Assembly (NCBI GenBank): GCA_947568835.1
Contig: OX387602.1
Location: 16,977,021-17,041,020, forward strand
Reading direction: 5' to 3'
From: Protonemura montana
Lineage: Eukaryota; Arthropoda; Insecta; Plecoptera; Nemouridae
Length of the DNA: 64,000 nt
Below, one piece after another: positions 27,501 through 38,300 of this stretch. A program made the translations under genes and the position numbers. The notes beneath the pieces are model-generated. The model made no database searches, was not told the DNA's origin, and saw only the letters and a program-made list of their open reading frames with translations. Every line of letters starts with the position of its first letter. The first letter of the stretch is position 1.

Positions 27501-30500
27501 TGAGATTCGGAATTGATCAATAATTTGCCTTGCCAATTTAAATTTACAAACAGATCCTTAACCACAAGAGTTTGCGGTTGGTTGGTAGATGTACAAATGA
27601 AACTAAACGTAACGATGTGTTACCTTGTATACTATAATTTCACAAACAATTTCTATAATGGAAACAATTATCCCACTGCTTGTTATGGGAAATGCAATTT
27701 TTATGAAAGTGTGTTTTTCATTCCCTAACAAATGAAGGTACGTATAAAGGAAACAATAATTATGACATCCTGTGGAAAGAGTTCAATCAGTCCAACGAAG
27801 CGCAAATGGGTGTTGAACCCCTCCAAGGCCAGAAGGGCCCCATACATGTGGGTACCATCCAATAGACGAAATCCCCCCGTTGTCCTGATTTAGATCTAAG
27901 TTATCACTAAGATAACAATCACCGGTGAAATTTGTTTTCTTTGAAAGCGCTGAGTAACATGAGAATCGCGGGAAAACCTTCAATCAAGGTGATTTATATA
28001 ATATGACCTCAAGTTATAGTTAAGCACATGATCATACGGCGTAATAAGAATAAATCTTAACAAGAGTGAGTCATAACTGAAAAGATATCGAGTTCTGATA
28101 TCATATCGATTATGGTTTGGAAACAAAAACGGTATGCCCGCGGGCGAAACGGTAGGATGACGACTACCAAGCCAAAAAGGCTTATGTGTAGTGTTGTTAG
28201 TACCAAGTATCAAACATCACTCTCGCGTAATTGGCCGTTAAAATAAATTGAACTTGGAAATTCGTGAAAACAATTAGAAATCAACAGCCTGAGCCAGAAG
28301 ACCTTGATCCGTGTGTTCAGTCTATAAGATAGAAAATGAGTAATCTTTCATCAAAGGAGGGGCTGCAGTATATGACTGCCTCATAGGCAATTTGGTCGGT
28401 GCATTTGTCACGCAACACATTTAATAAACTCACGCCTGAATCTATCACCGATCACATTATAATTACCATGAATTACCTACCATGAATTTTACAATTTAAT
28501 TGCACCTACTGGCAACGAGCTACCTATAATCGAAGTTTGGCGAGCAAAGACAGGTGTCAAATCTCTCTTCGAATCTCGGTCGTTCGTGTTGATTGACGCT
28601 CAAGTCTGATATTGTTAACCGATTAATTTCGATAAAAGTAGAGATTATGCTAATGACTTGCCGAAATTCAACGTTCACTTTGTAACCTTCGAAAAGGTGT
28701 AATAATACTTGATGCATTTCATACGCGATTTCTTGCACTGCTAGTAAAATTAATAACTGACTAGCTAGTTCAAGGCCAGCACTGACATGCAGCTTAGAAG
28801 CGAAATTAGATGTGGTTTGTTTATTGTAAAGCGTTTTTGCTGTCGTTAAAAGGTAGAAGCTCATAGGAAAAAGTGACCAAAAAAGCCCACTGTCCATCAG
28901 CACCTTTACAACGACGTTTTCATGCAAATTTATATCGAAATGGCACAACGTTGAAACATTACCACGATGTACCGGTGATCAGAGACAGTTGACCACGAGT
29001 GTTTGACAGCTAATGGAAGCCATCGTCAAGGAAATGTCATCACTCAGCCATTTACAAACTAATAAGGAACGAATTTTGCTAGTAATATATCAGTTTAAAA
29101 GGTATTGAAAAAACCCGTCTAAAAACGCACTAAAAAGTTAAAAACCAACAATTAATACAACGTACCAAGACCACGAAACGAGTTGTCGACCACACTGTTG
29201 CAAGCACGAGGACGGTTTGTGACCAGCGTTGTTCACTTGACTGGATTCGGCACGCGTACTACTCGGCCGAAGAACGACCGTGAACTAACCTCACCGCTCG
29301 GCTCGGTTCTGCCTTATGAAGAACCCGAGTCGCAGTCACCGCCACGAACAAACTAGAAAGGCCAGAGCCAGCCAGAGCTAGCCAGAGCTTGCTTGTTTGG
29401 TACCATACACCTTTCGCAGCAACAATGCTCTATTCTGTACACCTTACCTTTACCACGAGGTTTACTAGGCACAGCTCAGATGCTTTGCTCCACGACTCCC
29501 ACACACGATAGCCATGGCATAGTGGCAGTAGGCCACCGGCGATGTTGCCGTCTAAATGAATCTGACATGTGATTGGTGATACAGTGATTCTAATCGTGTT
29601 TATAGAGTGGAAAATCGTGTGTGTGTGTGTGTGTGTGTGTGCGCACCTGATGTCCAGATTCTTATATGTGTGTAACGTGAGAAAGGTTGTCTTGTGTCAA
29701 CTCTATATGCTACTTAATTTGTGTTCAGAAAATAATGCGTCAATCATTTCAGGTGATTGATCCAATTTCACAAACGCCCTCAACTATTAACGAAAAAATG
29801 TCAGTGTTCCAATGATATGCTTACTACATTTGAAAATGTATTGTGTGTTTCTTGATCCTTAATTAATTATTAATCTACTTTGATGACATAATGTGACTTG
29901 ATGTGACTTGTGCTCTAAAATATCTGCGTACATTCTATGCTAGATTTTTTAGAGCTTCTTCGTTTTGATTTTGGTAGAATAGCTTCAAGTGATAGGTAGC
30001 TATACTCAATGATCTCATTGTATTCCTTAGACGTAGAATAGTTATTAGAATAGTAATTACATTTAGAATTAGAGTAATGGTACACATTGGTATTGCCAAC
30101 AATAGGTATGCTAGTAAAATCTCATGAGTATTTTCACTTATTCAGAATGGTTCTAAAATTAAGGAATACCAAACTACAAAGTTATACTTCCAGATCGTTC
30201 ATATGGCAGCTGACATGCTGTAATGGTGGACCTACCGCAATTGCCTAATTTTTCTTCTTCCCATTTTACCAACCGATCAAAATCGAAGCCCATTTTAAAA
30301 GCAACTCATTCTTAATTGTTATTGTTGTTATTATTTCCGTTTTCTTCCATTACCATCTCCACGTTGGCGTGTCATGTTCGTTTCTTCAAGATTCCAGTAT
30401 ATTAACATGCATATTTCCGTTATTCTAATTCGGTAAACTGTCGATACTGTGTGTCGCAATGTGTCAAGGTTATCGCCGAGCTTCAAGGGAAAAACTGATT

Positions 30501-33500
30501 CAGCTGTAGGCTCATTTTGGGCAAGCGAAAAACAGCCCCGAAGTGTCGGGCTAGGGCCGCTACAAAAATGATTGGCGGTTTCAGTGTGGCTACCTCGAAG
30601 GGCTCAGGTCGCAGTTAGGCGGGTGGACGCAGAGGGTGAAATCCTGGTACTGGGGAAGGCCTCTCGTAAGTGAGCCTGGCATCCTCCCTCCCCAACAAAA
30701 ATTTCTCCCCTATTTGACCTGCACTCACCTACACCCCCCAATTACCTCGCATGTCCAATGTTAGTTATTCACTTATTAGAGCTAATTTTTGATATACTTA
30801 TTATAAATACACAAAATTCGTATGCCTATACCCTGGTTCATCGACAGAATAACAACAACAAAATAATTATTCAGCTATTCTTTACAAATAGTTTTAATTT
30901 ATTTATTGCGTTTAGTATTTAAATCATGTGAAAATAAGCATAGCCTGAATGAAGACCATGGCAAACTCTTCCTTCGATGTCGTCTACCAATCCCCAAAGA
31001 ATGTGATAAACTTGTGCCTAACTTTATCCTAAACTTTCAAAAGAAGAGATAGCGCACTGAAGGTTTGGTAGAATGCCATCATAAAATGAATCATAGTATG
31101 ACTTCATGAAAAATAAATCAAGACCATAAATAATAGCTAAAAAGTTTTGCGACTGATATCGACAACTTGAAAGATGGACGAGAAAAACGCCAGCGGAGCG
31201 AAAACGCTGGTTCGCTGTTTCATCTCGCCAAATATTACAATTTACAAATTAGAAAGCCATCTCCGTGTAAGATAATATCCCCTTTCAAGTGCAATTAGAT
31301 CTCCGTTTACTATATTTGCGTGTTGCCTTATTCTCGAGTTCGAAGAGAGTTTATTTTTTGGTAGGGTTTCTTTTTTGGAATAAGATGGATGTGGTTGTAC
31401 AGTGAAATGAATTTAATCATAGCTTTTACGAACGTCTCTGAACTTTTAGAATCTTTAATTGCTGCCTTTAAGCATCTTCATGTAATTCCAATTAGTCTCT
31501 GTACGGCAACTGGGAAACCCATTTTCATCTCTAAACAAGGAAGATTTCCTAGTCACTCTAAACCAACGCAAACCTTTTCATCCCTCTTTTTCTCAATAAT
31601 GAAAGTGGCTGTAAGCAAAGAAAGTGCACTCAACTCTCGGACAGAGACGCGTCTAAAAGAAGCCAGTTTCTAACATTGATTAGGCTCTAGCCAGGCATGA
31701 TCACCTTTCTTCACCGCTAATCAACACATAGACACGATATGCGCCTTTAGAATAGTAATGTAAATATAAAACTGGGTTTGAGAAGCCAGACTCTCACACA
31801 AGGATCTCGAGAGATTCACCACTCTCCGAAGCGCCACAATAACCGTGGCAAAACGCTCCGAGGAACTTTTTTGTTCTAAATAAATGCTTCATTAGCATCT
31901 TAAACATCATTATACAGCGTGGAATGTTTTAGTCCTCACGCGAAGCTAAATGAAGAGCGGCATGGTCAATTGTAACCAGTGAATGACATTGCGTTGTACA
32001 TAGCATGCTTCTTCTTAGAATGGTACCTGGGAAAAATTATGTAGATTCTGGATTAGGTTCCAAAAACACATGCACCGTATTATATATTCATGTTTCAGTT
32101 CGATTATCTTTAAAATAAACTTAAATTACAGGGTAGCTTGGCTAAATCACAAAGAATAAAGCACCAAGATATACAAATTGCAACTGGCTCTCTCTCAAGC
32201 TTTGAAGGACAGTTATGAGTAAAGAACACTGTTTCTAGATGGGAAAATTGGTGGTTCGATCTCAGGGTTTTCTCGTCTCCGATACATAAAAAAAAAAGGT
32301 TTAACAGCACTTTAAATACATTTATTACACATATAATTTCATATCATACTCTTGCAATTGCAAACCTTTACAATTTGTATTTCTTTCTTTGTGTTTAAAG
32401 ATGAACGATTGTAAATTGAAAATTTTTCCTCTCATGATCACATGTCCCTATCTTTTTTGCCGGTACTGCGATATGATTAGAGGGCCAAGCCGACTCCTTA
32501 AGAACACTCCGACAGAATACTTTCACGTTTTATCTTCTCTGTTATGCTTGTTTCTAAACATTTTATTCCGTAGTTTTGTGTTTTTATTAAAATTTGTATC
32601 GTCTTTGAGCCGACTAGCGGATAGTTCTGCATGTTTTTCTATGTCACGCTGTATTAGTTTAGACAAAGGCTATTATAGTCTAGATAATTAGAGGTAGAGT
32701 TAGCCTATATGCAAATAGAACATCTTAAAATTCGTAGAAAGAAATGTGCCAATTTTAATAGAAGTAACTAGAGTTTTTAATGCACAGGCTAAAGAGCAAT
32801 TCGTTTTGTTAGGATGTAGCATAGCGAGAGTGGTGAGTTTAAGCAAACGTCAATGAAATAATGACTGAATTTTAATAATTTAATAGCAATTGACAGTTTT
32901 TAGATCAAGTCAGTTGATATTTGTGGTCTGGAAATTTTCCAACGCCCTTTCAGTGGAGCTACATTAATGGCGGGACATTTCTAAGGCCTAGCTGTGACAA
33001 TTGACGTGAGAGCCAAATCGTTAGGCTATGTTTCGTGTGTTCAGGAGATCGGGCACAAAATGAGTAGAAGTTTCGATATGAAGGAGAACCAAGAGATGCT
33101 GGAGTCTGACGCTTCCGCGATGCGACGTCACCACTCGATGCAAAGACTCTCGAGAGGAGATCTTGCTGATTCAGCAATTGACGAAGAGTTAGTAAGTATC
33201 GTCGTCAATCTTGCCGATGACGAAAAGTAACGGACGCACCACGCGTGATACGACTCTCAAGATGCTCACCGATTTCATGGCTGCGATTTTCTCCGCGGAG
33301 TCAATTTGCTATTTCAAATGGTCGAACTACTTGTTTGTACGCCCCAGATCTTAAGACTTTAGGAGCCGATGTAGGGATTTAGTAATTATGAGATTGGAAG
33401 ACTGGGTTCAGTTTTGGTTTTGCAGTTATGAAATGTGTCAGCAGATTGAAGTGTCCGCGCATGGACGTTGGTATCGCACAAGTTCTATTATATATCTATG

Positions 33501-35389
33501 TTGTTATTCTGTGGTGAAGCCTGGTAGAGGGTGGTCCCAAGCGGGATTAAGGAACTCTTTTGAGATCGGGAAGATGACGTTACTGGAATATTTTGCTCCA
33601 CCCAGTTGACTTGAAAGTCTTTCAAATTACGGTATCTAGGATTTGATCTGCTTCGTTGGAAATTGATTGCGAAGTGGCTGCAGCGTGTCTAGAATAATTA
33701 TTATCTTTAGCATGTTTGAGCAATAACTTACAAGTCAATAAGATAGGAAGAGATAATATTTTTACCTTTACATTGTCATGAAATTATATACAGCTACGTA
33801 ATCTTAGAATTTACCACATTCAATAATTTTCAATAGTGTAGCCTAGGTCAGAGGTAGAGAAGGAATTTGCTTGTTTTTACACTTTCCATATACGTAGATA
33901 TGGACCAGAAATAGGAACCAGATAGTGAATAGTGGTGCACTTAATCCCTATCCATTATTTCTCCCAAATCCCATGTAAAAATGTCACCCCAATTGCAGCA
34001 AGTACTGGAAAACGCCTGCGACCTGTGAGTGAATCAGGTATCTTATCCAAGAACCAATCGTGTTCTATGTTCCAGGCTGCTCTCGTTGTGCCTGATCAGG
34101 AGGGAAACCTGAGAATCACGGTGAAGAAGACGAAACCAATCCTAGGAATCGCAATTGAAGGTGGAGCCAACACGAAGCATCCTTTGCCTCGAATCATCAA
34201 CATTCACGTAAGCTCCTCGCAGTGCATTTTCGCGTTAGTGCGTTTTTGCGATTTCGTTTCGTCGAGGAACTTTCATTGGAGATGGCTCCATGGCACTCAC
34301 CGAGTACATGCCGGCGTTCTTAGTCTCAAATGTGTGTGAGCATAGATTTTCTCCAGAAAGATATCTTGAAAGGGAATGACTAGGATGTCGTTGGATATCG
34401 AAACCCGTTTTGCGTCACTTCCGTTGCTTCTTAATGTCCTATCCACTCTGTTCCCTTCTCTAGGGTTTCTTTCGTGCCTAGTCTAAATAAAAGCATTTTT
34501 TTATACTACCATGGGTGTGCAACCTTTCATATTTTTTTGCATTTTGCAGTATTAAAAAATAATATTACAAGTGTATTGAAGATTTGCTAGCTCTTGATGA
34601 CTAACGACCGGCTGTATCCATGCATTATCCATTGCAGGATAATGGTGCAGCCTTCGACGCGGGGGGCCTGGAGGTTGGGCAGCTCATCCTTGAGGTCGAC
34701 GGGAAAAAGGTGGAAGGTATGGACTTGGGCGCATAATTCTGACCAATTCCGCCAGAGTAGAGCAGAAATGTTCACACCACGCCGATTTTCTTGAACTGAC
34801 TGTGAAACAGACATTTAGGACTTCTGTTTCAAACGGAGACAAACATAAAAGACAACCTACGAAAATTTCATAAACGATGGACATTTGTATAAGTTTGATC
34901 TGTATGTATGGTCTCTGTGGATCGGAGCCGATGCTAGATGTTCTGTTTTGACTGGTTTTTGCCCTGAACAGAGTTGGGGTGTTTGTTGACTAAAATCGAC
35001 CACATAGTCTCTGGCACGTCAAGTCTATGTCACATAAGCAATCTGAAACAAAATTCAACTCCAGGAAGGAGGATTTTGTAATGAGGTATCGGGTTCTTGA
35101 GCCAGAAGCTGCAAAAATTTGCAGATACCCTTTTGCATAACTCATAAGTGGGTTACTGGTACTTAAAACTCTCAGCTCAAAGAAGCAGAGGGTCATCGTA
35201 GGAATGAAATGAAAATAATATTAAGTCGTGTTTCCTTCTCCGTTAGGGATGCACCACCAGGATGTCGCTCGTCTGATCGCCGAGTCGTTCGCCCGACGTG
35301 ACCGCCACGACATCGAGTTCCTTGTGATCGAGGCCAAGAAGTCGAATCTGGAACCGAAGCCGACAGCGCTCATCTTCCTGGAAGCCTAG
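2848..35389 (+). CDS. WHRN: Whirlin / dyschronic PDZ scaffold protein, 15 coding exons
   Basis: Multi-PDZ scaffold related to vertebrate whirlin (stereocilia and periciliary membrane complex) and fly dyschronic (neuronal and synaptic scaffold). Joined exons: 2848-3520, 6122-6252, 10487-10777, 11377-11502, 13393-13580, 13996-14182, 14951-15112, 16188-16265, 19154-19332, 19975-20086, 21438-21563, 33045-33191, 34076-34207, 34638-34716, 35247-35389. All introns are GT..AG, phases match at every junction, and the sum is 2754 nt (917 residues plus stop). PDZ1 is about residues 195-281 (GFGI loop 213-216). PDZ2 is about 366-453 (SLGL loop 375-378). The harmonin-like helical domain is about 478-565. 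PDZ3 is about 811-900 (ILGI loop 822-825). The order and the linker between PDZ1 and PDZ2 match whirlin; human whirlin is of similar length. The N-terminal helical domain of vertebrate long whirlin is not seen. Small exons could still be missing in introns 8 and 11. Confidence 0.92.
3521..6121. other. Whirlin intron 1
   Basis: No second gene, repeat or RNA gene is recognisable. A (TA)n run lies at 4722-4741. The open frames here have no domain signal and low coding character. Confidence 0.5.
4722..4741. repeat. (TA)n microsatellite
   Basis: About ten TA units in intron 1 of the whirlin gene. Confidence 0.8.
6122..6252 (+). CDS. WHRN: Whirlin exon 2 (core of PDZ1)
   Basis: Acceptor TTGCCAG ends at 6121. 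The split codon joins exon 1 as GGC (Gly225), giving the PDZ beta-strand NSVYISRVEE. It contains the GLRAGDTILEVNG signature of PDZ domains. The donor AAG|GTAAGA is a near-perfect consensus. Ends in phase 0. Confidence 0.92.
7413..7446. promoter_or_regulatory. Triple ATCGAT motif at 12-bp spacing
   Basis: ATCGAT occurs at 7415, 7427 and 7439, exactly 12 bp apart, inside a 200-bp patch richer in CpG than the rest of intron 2. An ATGCAAAT octamer follows at about 7520. Such clusters can be enhancer elements; this is inference only. Confidence 0.3.
9715..9726 (+). repeat. GGTGGAGGTGCC core copy 1
   Basis: Exact 12-mer shared with five other sites in the window, all on the + strand. Its complement GGCACCTCCACC resembles the 3' end of a tRNA-like sequence with an encoded CCA. 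Confidence 0.6.
9991..10171 (+). repeat. Tandem unit with GGTGGAGGTGCC cores 2 and 3
   Basis: Cores at 9991-10002 and 10160-10171 are each followed by a TTAA(A)GCTT-like block and preceded by GAGAAG(G/A)AAATGT and (G)CGG blocks about 30-60 bp upstream. This suggests two diverged copies of a unit of about 170 bp. Confidence 0.5.
10487..10777 (+). CDS. WHRN: Whirlin exon 3 (end of PDZ1, Gly-Ala linker)
   Basis: Acceptor CTGTTTCAG ends at 10486 and donor AAAG|GTGCTT starts at 10778; both ends are phase 0. It codes residues 269-365: the last PDZ1 helix and strand (ALK-MLKSNRILSMTV across the junction), a Pro-rich stretch, a poly(Gly-Ala) tract from a GGGGGC hexanucleotide repeat, and the conserved whirlin linker with YSWMDRQGRPVSPP, the counterpart of the YTWVDPQGRSISPP-like block in vertebrate whirlin. 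Confidence 0.92.
10574..10602 (+). repeat. GGGGGC hexanucleotide repeat inside exon 3
   Basis: Four to five imperfect GGGGGC units, read in frame as alternating Gly and Ala. The run of G blocks is of a kind that can form a G-quadruplex on the coding strand. Confidence 0.75.
11377..11502 (+). CDS. WHRN: Whirlin exon 4 (first half of PDZ2)
   Basis: Acceptor CCGTTTGCAG ends at 11376; donor ATG|GTGAGT starts at 11503; phase 0 at both ends. Codes residues 366-407 with the SLGLMIRGG binding loop and the following strand YNLGIFITGVD, diagnostic for the second PDZ of whirlin. Confidence 0.94.
11503..13392. other. Whirlin intron 4
   Basis: No gene, RNA or recognisable repeat is seen. The open frames at 11886-12251 and 12475-12681 lack splice support or domain features. 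Confidence 0.45.
13393..13580 (+). CDS. WHRN: Whirlin exon 5 (second half of PDZ2)
   Basis: Acceptor TTTCCTCTAG ends at 13392; donor TGG|GTATGT starts at 13581. Starts in phase 0 and ends in phase 2. Codes residues 408-469 with GDQILEVNGQSF and the VRDVGKVPH segment that leads out of PDZ2, as in whirlin. Confidence 0.94.
13996..14182 (+). CDS. WHRN: Whirlin exon 6 (harmonin-like helical domain)
   Basis: Acceptor GCTACAG ends at 13995; donor AAA|GTGAGA starts at 14183. The split codon gives Gly470. Codes the first helices of the whirlin HHD2 domain, recognisable by LAYYQEEY and VLLELLNTHEK. Confidence 0.94.
14240..14556 (-). repeat. Old, diverged 5S-derived SINE copy
   Basis: This stretch in intron 6 matches the younger 5S-SINE copies in order: a GATGATGATG-rich block, GAGCACCAAAGGGACCAC, and then the reversed 5S box-C-like ACCCATC...CCTGATCCAGCGCAGCG near 14500-14535. 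It is much decayed and is inferred from shared blocks, not from an alignment. Confidence 0.5.
14951..15112 (+). CDS. WHRN: Whirlin exon 7 (end of helical domain)
   Basis: Acceptor TTTCTTTCAG ends at 14950; donor AGG|GTAAGA starts at 15113; phase 0. Codes residues 533-586 with LLTELREVVLPEDRSRFDEL, the second part of the harmonin-like domain, then a charged tail. Confidence 0.93.
16188..16265 (+). CDS. WHRN: Whirlin exon 8 (short exon)
   Basis: A 78-bp exon of 26 codons (residues 587-612) between acceptor CTGTTTACAG and donor CCC|GTAAGT. Its ILMSNLHDLPGP is in frame with both neighbours (phase 0/0), so it could be skipped without a frameshift. The open frame is too short to stand out on its own; the splice sites and frame are the support. 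Confidence 0.82.
16266..19153. other. Whirlin intron 8
   Basis: 2.9 kb, AT-rich. G-rich on the + strand at about 17140-17300 with short purine-rich repeats. No gene recognised. A TCCTGAATG-type tandem repeat lies at its 3' end (19068-19105). Confidence 0.45.
19068..19105 (+). repeat. 9-bp tandem repeat before exon 9
   Basis: About four imperfect copies of TCCTGAATG just 50-85 bp upstream of the exon 9 acceptor. On the minus strand it reads as a Phe-Arg-Thr repeat in a long antisense frame. Confidence 0.65.
19154..19332 (+). CDS. WHRN: Whirlin exon 9 (disordered linker)
   Basis: Acceptor GTTTCCAG ends at 19153, in phase 0 with exon 8. The donor AG|GTGAGA at 19333 is preferred because its phase 2 exactly matches exon 10; an alternative GTATGA at 19296 would break the frame. 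Codes residues 613-671, including another Gly-Ala tract and the acidic PEEFRTPSEDSG. Confidence 0.8.
19975..20086 (+). CDS. WHRN: Whirlin exon 10
   Basis: Acceptor CTTCCAG ends at 19974; donor CGCAG|GTACAC starts at 20087. The split codon AGA gives Arg672. Codes 37 further residues rich in Gly, Ser and Gln, apparently disordered. Support is phase consistency and the GC rise relative to flanks. Confidence 0.78.
21438..21563 (+). CDS. WHRN: Whirlin exon 11
   Basis: Acceptor CGGCTACAG ends at 21437; donor ATG|GTGAGT starts at 21564; phase 0/0. Codes residues 710-751, Arg/Ser-rich then SLDEMEHQTSHYGQ. Probably part of the disordered segment before PDZ3. Confidence 0.82.
23484..23706 (-). CDS. 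Unidentified antisense terminal exon nested in whirlin intron 11
   Basis: On the minus strand an excellent acceptor (TTTGTTTCTCCCCAG) is followed by 223 nt of open frame ending in TAG. The 74-residue product is hydrophilic and gene-like: it starts REEKHRRYSMESWLQDVK, has a PKDYLDDG segment, and ends in an amphipathic helix with NKATEELRRAV. GC is about 55% against about 38% around it. The first base completes a phase-2 codon, so at least one upstream exon should exist at higher coordinates, but I could not identify it. I do not recognise the family. It may be a nested gene or the end of a gene that begins beyond this region. Confidence 0.55.
25433..26050 (+). other. Open frame of uncertain status, 205 codons
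   Basis: Long + frame in the whirlin intron with a moderately GC-rich middle. It has no domain I recognise, mixed composition, and a clean acceptor or donor is not evident. It could be an exon fragment of the unknown nested gene, regulatory CpG-rich DNA, or chance. Listed so that it is not lost, not as a gene. Confidence 0.15.
29617..29641. repeat. (GT)n microsatellite
   Basis: About twelve GT units in whirlin intron 11. Confidence 0.85.
33045..33191 (+). CDS. WHRN: Whirlin exon 12
   Basis: Acceptor TGTGTTCAG ends at 33044; donor TTA|GTAAGT starts at 33192; phase 0/0. Codes residues 752-800, charged and Ser/Met-rich (KMSRSFDMKENQEM). An internal ATG at 33060 is in frame and could start a short PDZ3-only product if transcription begins inside intron 11. 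Confidence 0.85.
34076..34207 (+). CDS. WHRN: Whirlin exon 13 (first half of PDZ3)
   Basis: Acceptor TGTTCCAG ends at 34075; donor CAC|GTAAGC starts at 34208; phase 0/0. Codes residues 801-844 with RITVKKTKPILGIAIEGGAN, the start of PDZ3 with its ILGI loop. Confidence 0.94.
34638..34716 (+). CDS. WHRN: Whirlin exon 14 (PDZ3)
   Basis: Acceptor CATTGCAG ends at 34637; donor GAAG|GTATGG starts at 34717. Codes residues 845-870 with GLEVGQLILEVDGKKVEG, the PDZ3 core. Ends in phase 1. Confidence 0.93.
35247..35389 (+). CDS. WHRN: Whirlin exon 15 (end of PDZ3 and C-terminus)
   Basis: Acceptor TCTCCGTTAG ends at 35246. Codes the last PDZ3 helix (HHQDVARLIAESFARRD) and strand (HDIEFLVIEAK), then 17 more residues and TAG at 35387-35389. 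No AATAAA lies near; an ATTAAA at about 36863 and AATAAA at 37676 are the first candidates on this strand, so the 3' untranslated region may be long. Confidence 0.93.
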
Positions 35390-38300
35390 CGGCAGTAGTC
35401 TCCTTCCCCGCCGCTCGCAGCGACGCCGCTGGCAACGCGCACCGAATCGTTACGCATCAGCATTGAACTCACTTTCATCTACCTACTACTTCAATTTTCT
35501 TTTCGCCGCCCTCGAAAGTCACGATTGGATTGTTTGACGTCGCCGTCGTCGTCGTCTTCGTTATGTACTCGCTGCCCGGCCAATTCAGTCTCTAATGGAT
35601 ACTTCGTCAAAGCATTTGTATGCGTGATACTTTCTTATCTTTATATTACGGTTTGTTGTTACTTATAAGCCATAAGTCATGAGCATTTAAGACTAACGTG
35701 CTCACGATTTCTGTTGATTTGAAACTAAGTACAAGCATTTATATATCCGTATATATCCGTTTAATTCGCCTCAAGACAAGCCGTGTACCGGACTACCGAT
35801 TAATCCGCTGGTTATGTGCAGCTCCTGTGCTTATTACACTCAAGTCAGCAAGCAGGCTTGAAGTTTGAAAAGCCGCGCACTCTAGACCAAGCCTAGAAAG
35901 AGCGCGTGGCCACGCTTACCGCGCTTGCCTGTAGCACGTGAGGATATCAATCACAATGCATTCTCATCGCTTGTATCATCGCTCTCGTGTATCTGAAACC
36001 AGGTAACATTATAGCCGTCAATGTATCATTCTGTATCGTGACATCCATCACTAATCAGGTTCACTGCTCAATTGTGTGTAAGGCAGAGCTGGTGATCAAT
36101 GAGTCAGCGTGAACAAATTCGACTTGACCAAGAGGGAACGTGTAAGGTTATATAATGTTGTCGGTAAATTACTTCAATTTCTTGATATGTGACTATTGGA
36201 TAGAAAACGATATTTTTGGCAACATTGTTATAGTATTAATTATCTTAGTACTATCAAAGTGAACCAGTGAGTGCCTGAGCAGCCTAAAAACAATTGTGTA
36301 TTACGCTGCTGCATTATTCGCATTGCTTTCCTTTTGAAAATCATTCATTTCTGTGCGTAACGATTCGTCGCAACCAGTGAGGGGGAGGAGGCCACCGACA
36401 AAAAAAACAAAGAAACAAGACTTAAAAATGACATTATAATATAAATATAATGATGATATAAAACGGATAATGTTTCGTTGAAAGTGTAGCATTATCAAGT
36501 GTGCCAAATGATGCTTGCTTCTATACTGCGTCGTGCTTGTTACATAATATCGTTGTGCATCGTTCGTGGTGTTGCATATAGAGAGACTTGGTGCAGTGCT
36601 GTAGCGTTGTTGACCTATGTTTGCCTTTAAAGCTTCGATAGCCAGGTTACCAGCAGATATGAGGAAAATTTTAAAAGTTATCCACGTGAGTTACTTCGAT
36701 TCTCTTTTAAATGACCGATCAATAATACACTAATTTATTACCATGATTTACTAGCAAGTTGTTACTAGTAACCAATAGCAATCAGATACATTTTAGACAC
36801 AAGATAGTAAATTTATTACACATTTTTGTGTTTTCAGAAAAAAAAAACAGTAGTTGATATTAATTAAAAAAAAGTGTCGCCTGCTAACGTCTCTGTGGCA
36901 ATTTAGTTTTGGGTTATATGAATGAAGATAGTATGCTACTGCCTTTTGCATTTTTCAGTGTCAAGCATCTTTGTCAGATGTGAGTATAGGGCCTTTTGTA
37001 AAGGGATGCTTGGCTGCTTGTTGCTCGAGGCGCTAAGAAATTTGTTCATCTGTGGCTGGTTATCTGCAGAAGCATTATTCATGAATCGGGAGTCGAGGGC
37101 AATGTTAAGTTTGCGAAGTACGTGTCTAGTGTTAAAGCTCATGAGAAACAATTGATATTGGTTAGTTTATGCTGTCACGTGCACTTCGATTGCCTGTATT
37201 TGATCTAAATTCAACAGTGTATTTCAATTGGCAACGCAATTCTATTATCTAGATTTTCCTTTTAATTTGGAACGTATTGCTAAAGCTATTCATCCTTTTG
37301 ATCGACAGAACATTTCTAGACATAAAGATATGATAGCCAAACCTCCAAAGGAATACTCTTGACAAAATGGCGCTTCTTCTATGAAGTTTGTGTCTACTTA
37401 TGCAGTAACGATATCAACGTTCTTAACTGAATTAGCTTTTGATGAATTCGAATATTGATTGATTTTTAATTAAGGACGTGCACTTCATAGCACGATGGCA
37501 AAATTTTCTTATATTGCACAACGAAGTCTTTTCAGATAACACGATTAAATTTAAAAAAATACTTACACCCCCCTCCCACCTAACCGCCAACCAAAAAAAC
37601 TAGCACTTACCTACTTATCTCCAGTCACGCCCAATGTTATTATTTATAGATCAGATTTAACACGGAGAAATGAAAAATAAAGTGAAAATATCAATCCTAA
37701 TGCTACAGCCAAACAGTTGCAATTTGAAAAAGTTGATTAGCTATTTTTATTTGAAGGTCATGCATTTATTGCACTTCTATTAGGATGCGTAGATCATGTC
37801 ATAAGCGAAAGGTTTTGTTTTCCAAGACGTTGGTTTAAAATTTTAACCAGTTATACCTTGACGTTCAAGCAAGCTATTGAACTTAATATTTGAATGAATG
37901 TTGTTGATACTAAGGCGTTATAAGGGGTGGTACATACAGAAGGAAGTTGAGTTTTATTTTGTAAATAGGTTGCCAATTTTACAAATGTTAAAACAAAGTG
38001 GGTATGCATAACTGAAGATGAAACTGCAAAATAATAATAATAAAAATAATACTAATTTACATTATTACGAAATATGATATTATACCATAATACGGCAAAT
38101 TTTGAAATGACACAACATATCTCTCATTGCCTTACATGTATGAATATCAGCTAAAATGCAAGAAAAAGTATGTGTTGTCCTCGAAAATACTCTACCTTAT
38201 CCCCGAAAAGAGCCTTTTTTGCAATCCTTATTTTTATTACAAATTGATAATATGTGAATACGGCGAGTGCGCTCCTGATAATATTTGTACTTATGAAACA

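Larger units (their letters stand above)
21564..33044. other. Whirlin intron 11 (11.5 kb)
   Basis: Unusually long intron. It holds a minus-strand coding exon (23484-23706), a 205-codon + frame of uncertain meaning (25433-26050), a tRNA-like remnant near 27300-27350, a 142-codon minus frame at 28520-28948 with no recognisable domain, a CpG-rich patch at 29170-29390, and a (GT)n run at 29617. The rest is AT-rich and featureless. The CpG-rich patches could be an internal promoter for a short PDZ3-only isoform. Confidence 0.45.

Noticed and set aside
28520-28948. 142-codon minus frame in whirlin intron 11
   Set aside because: AT-rich, no domain, no convincing splice sites; it could be chance or an exon of the unknown nested gene, but nothing shows this.
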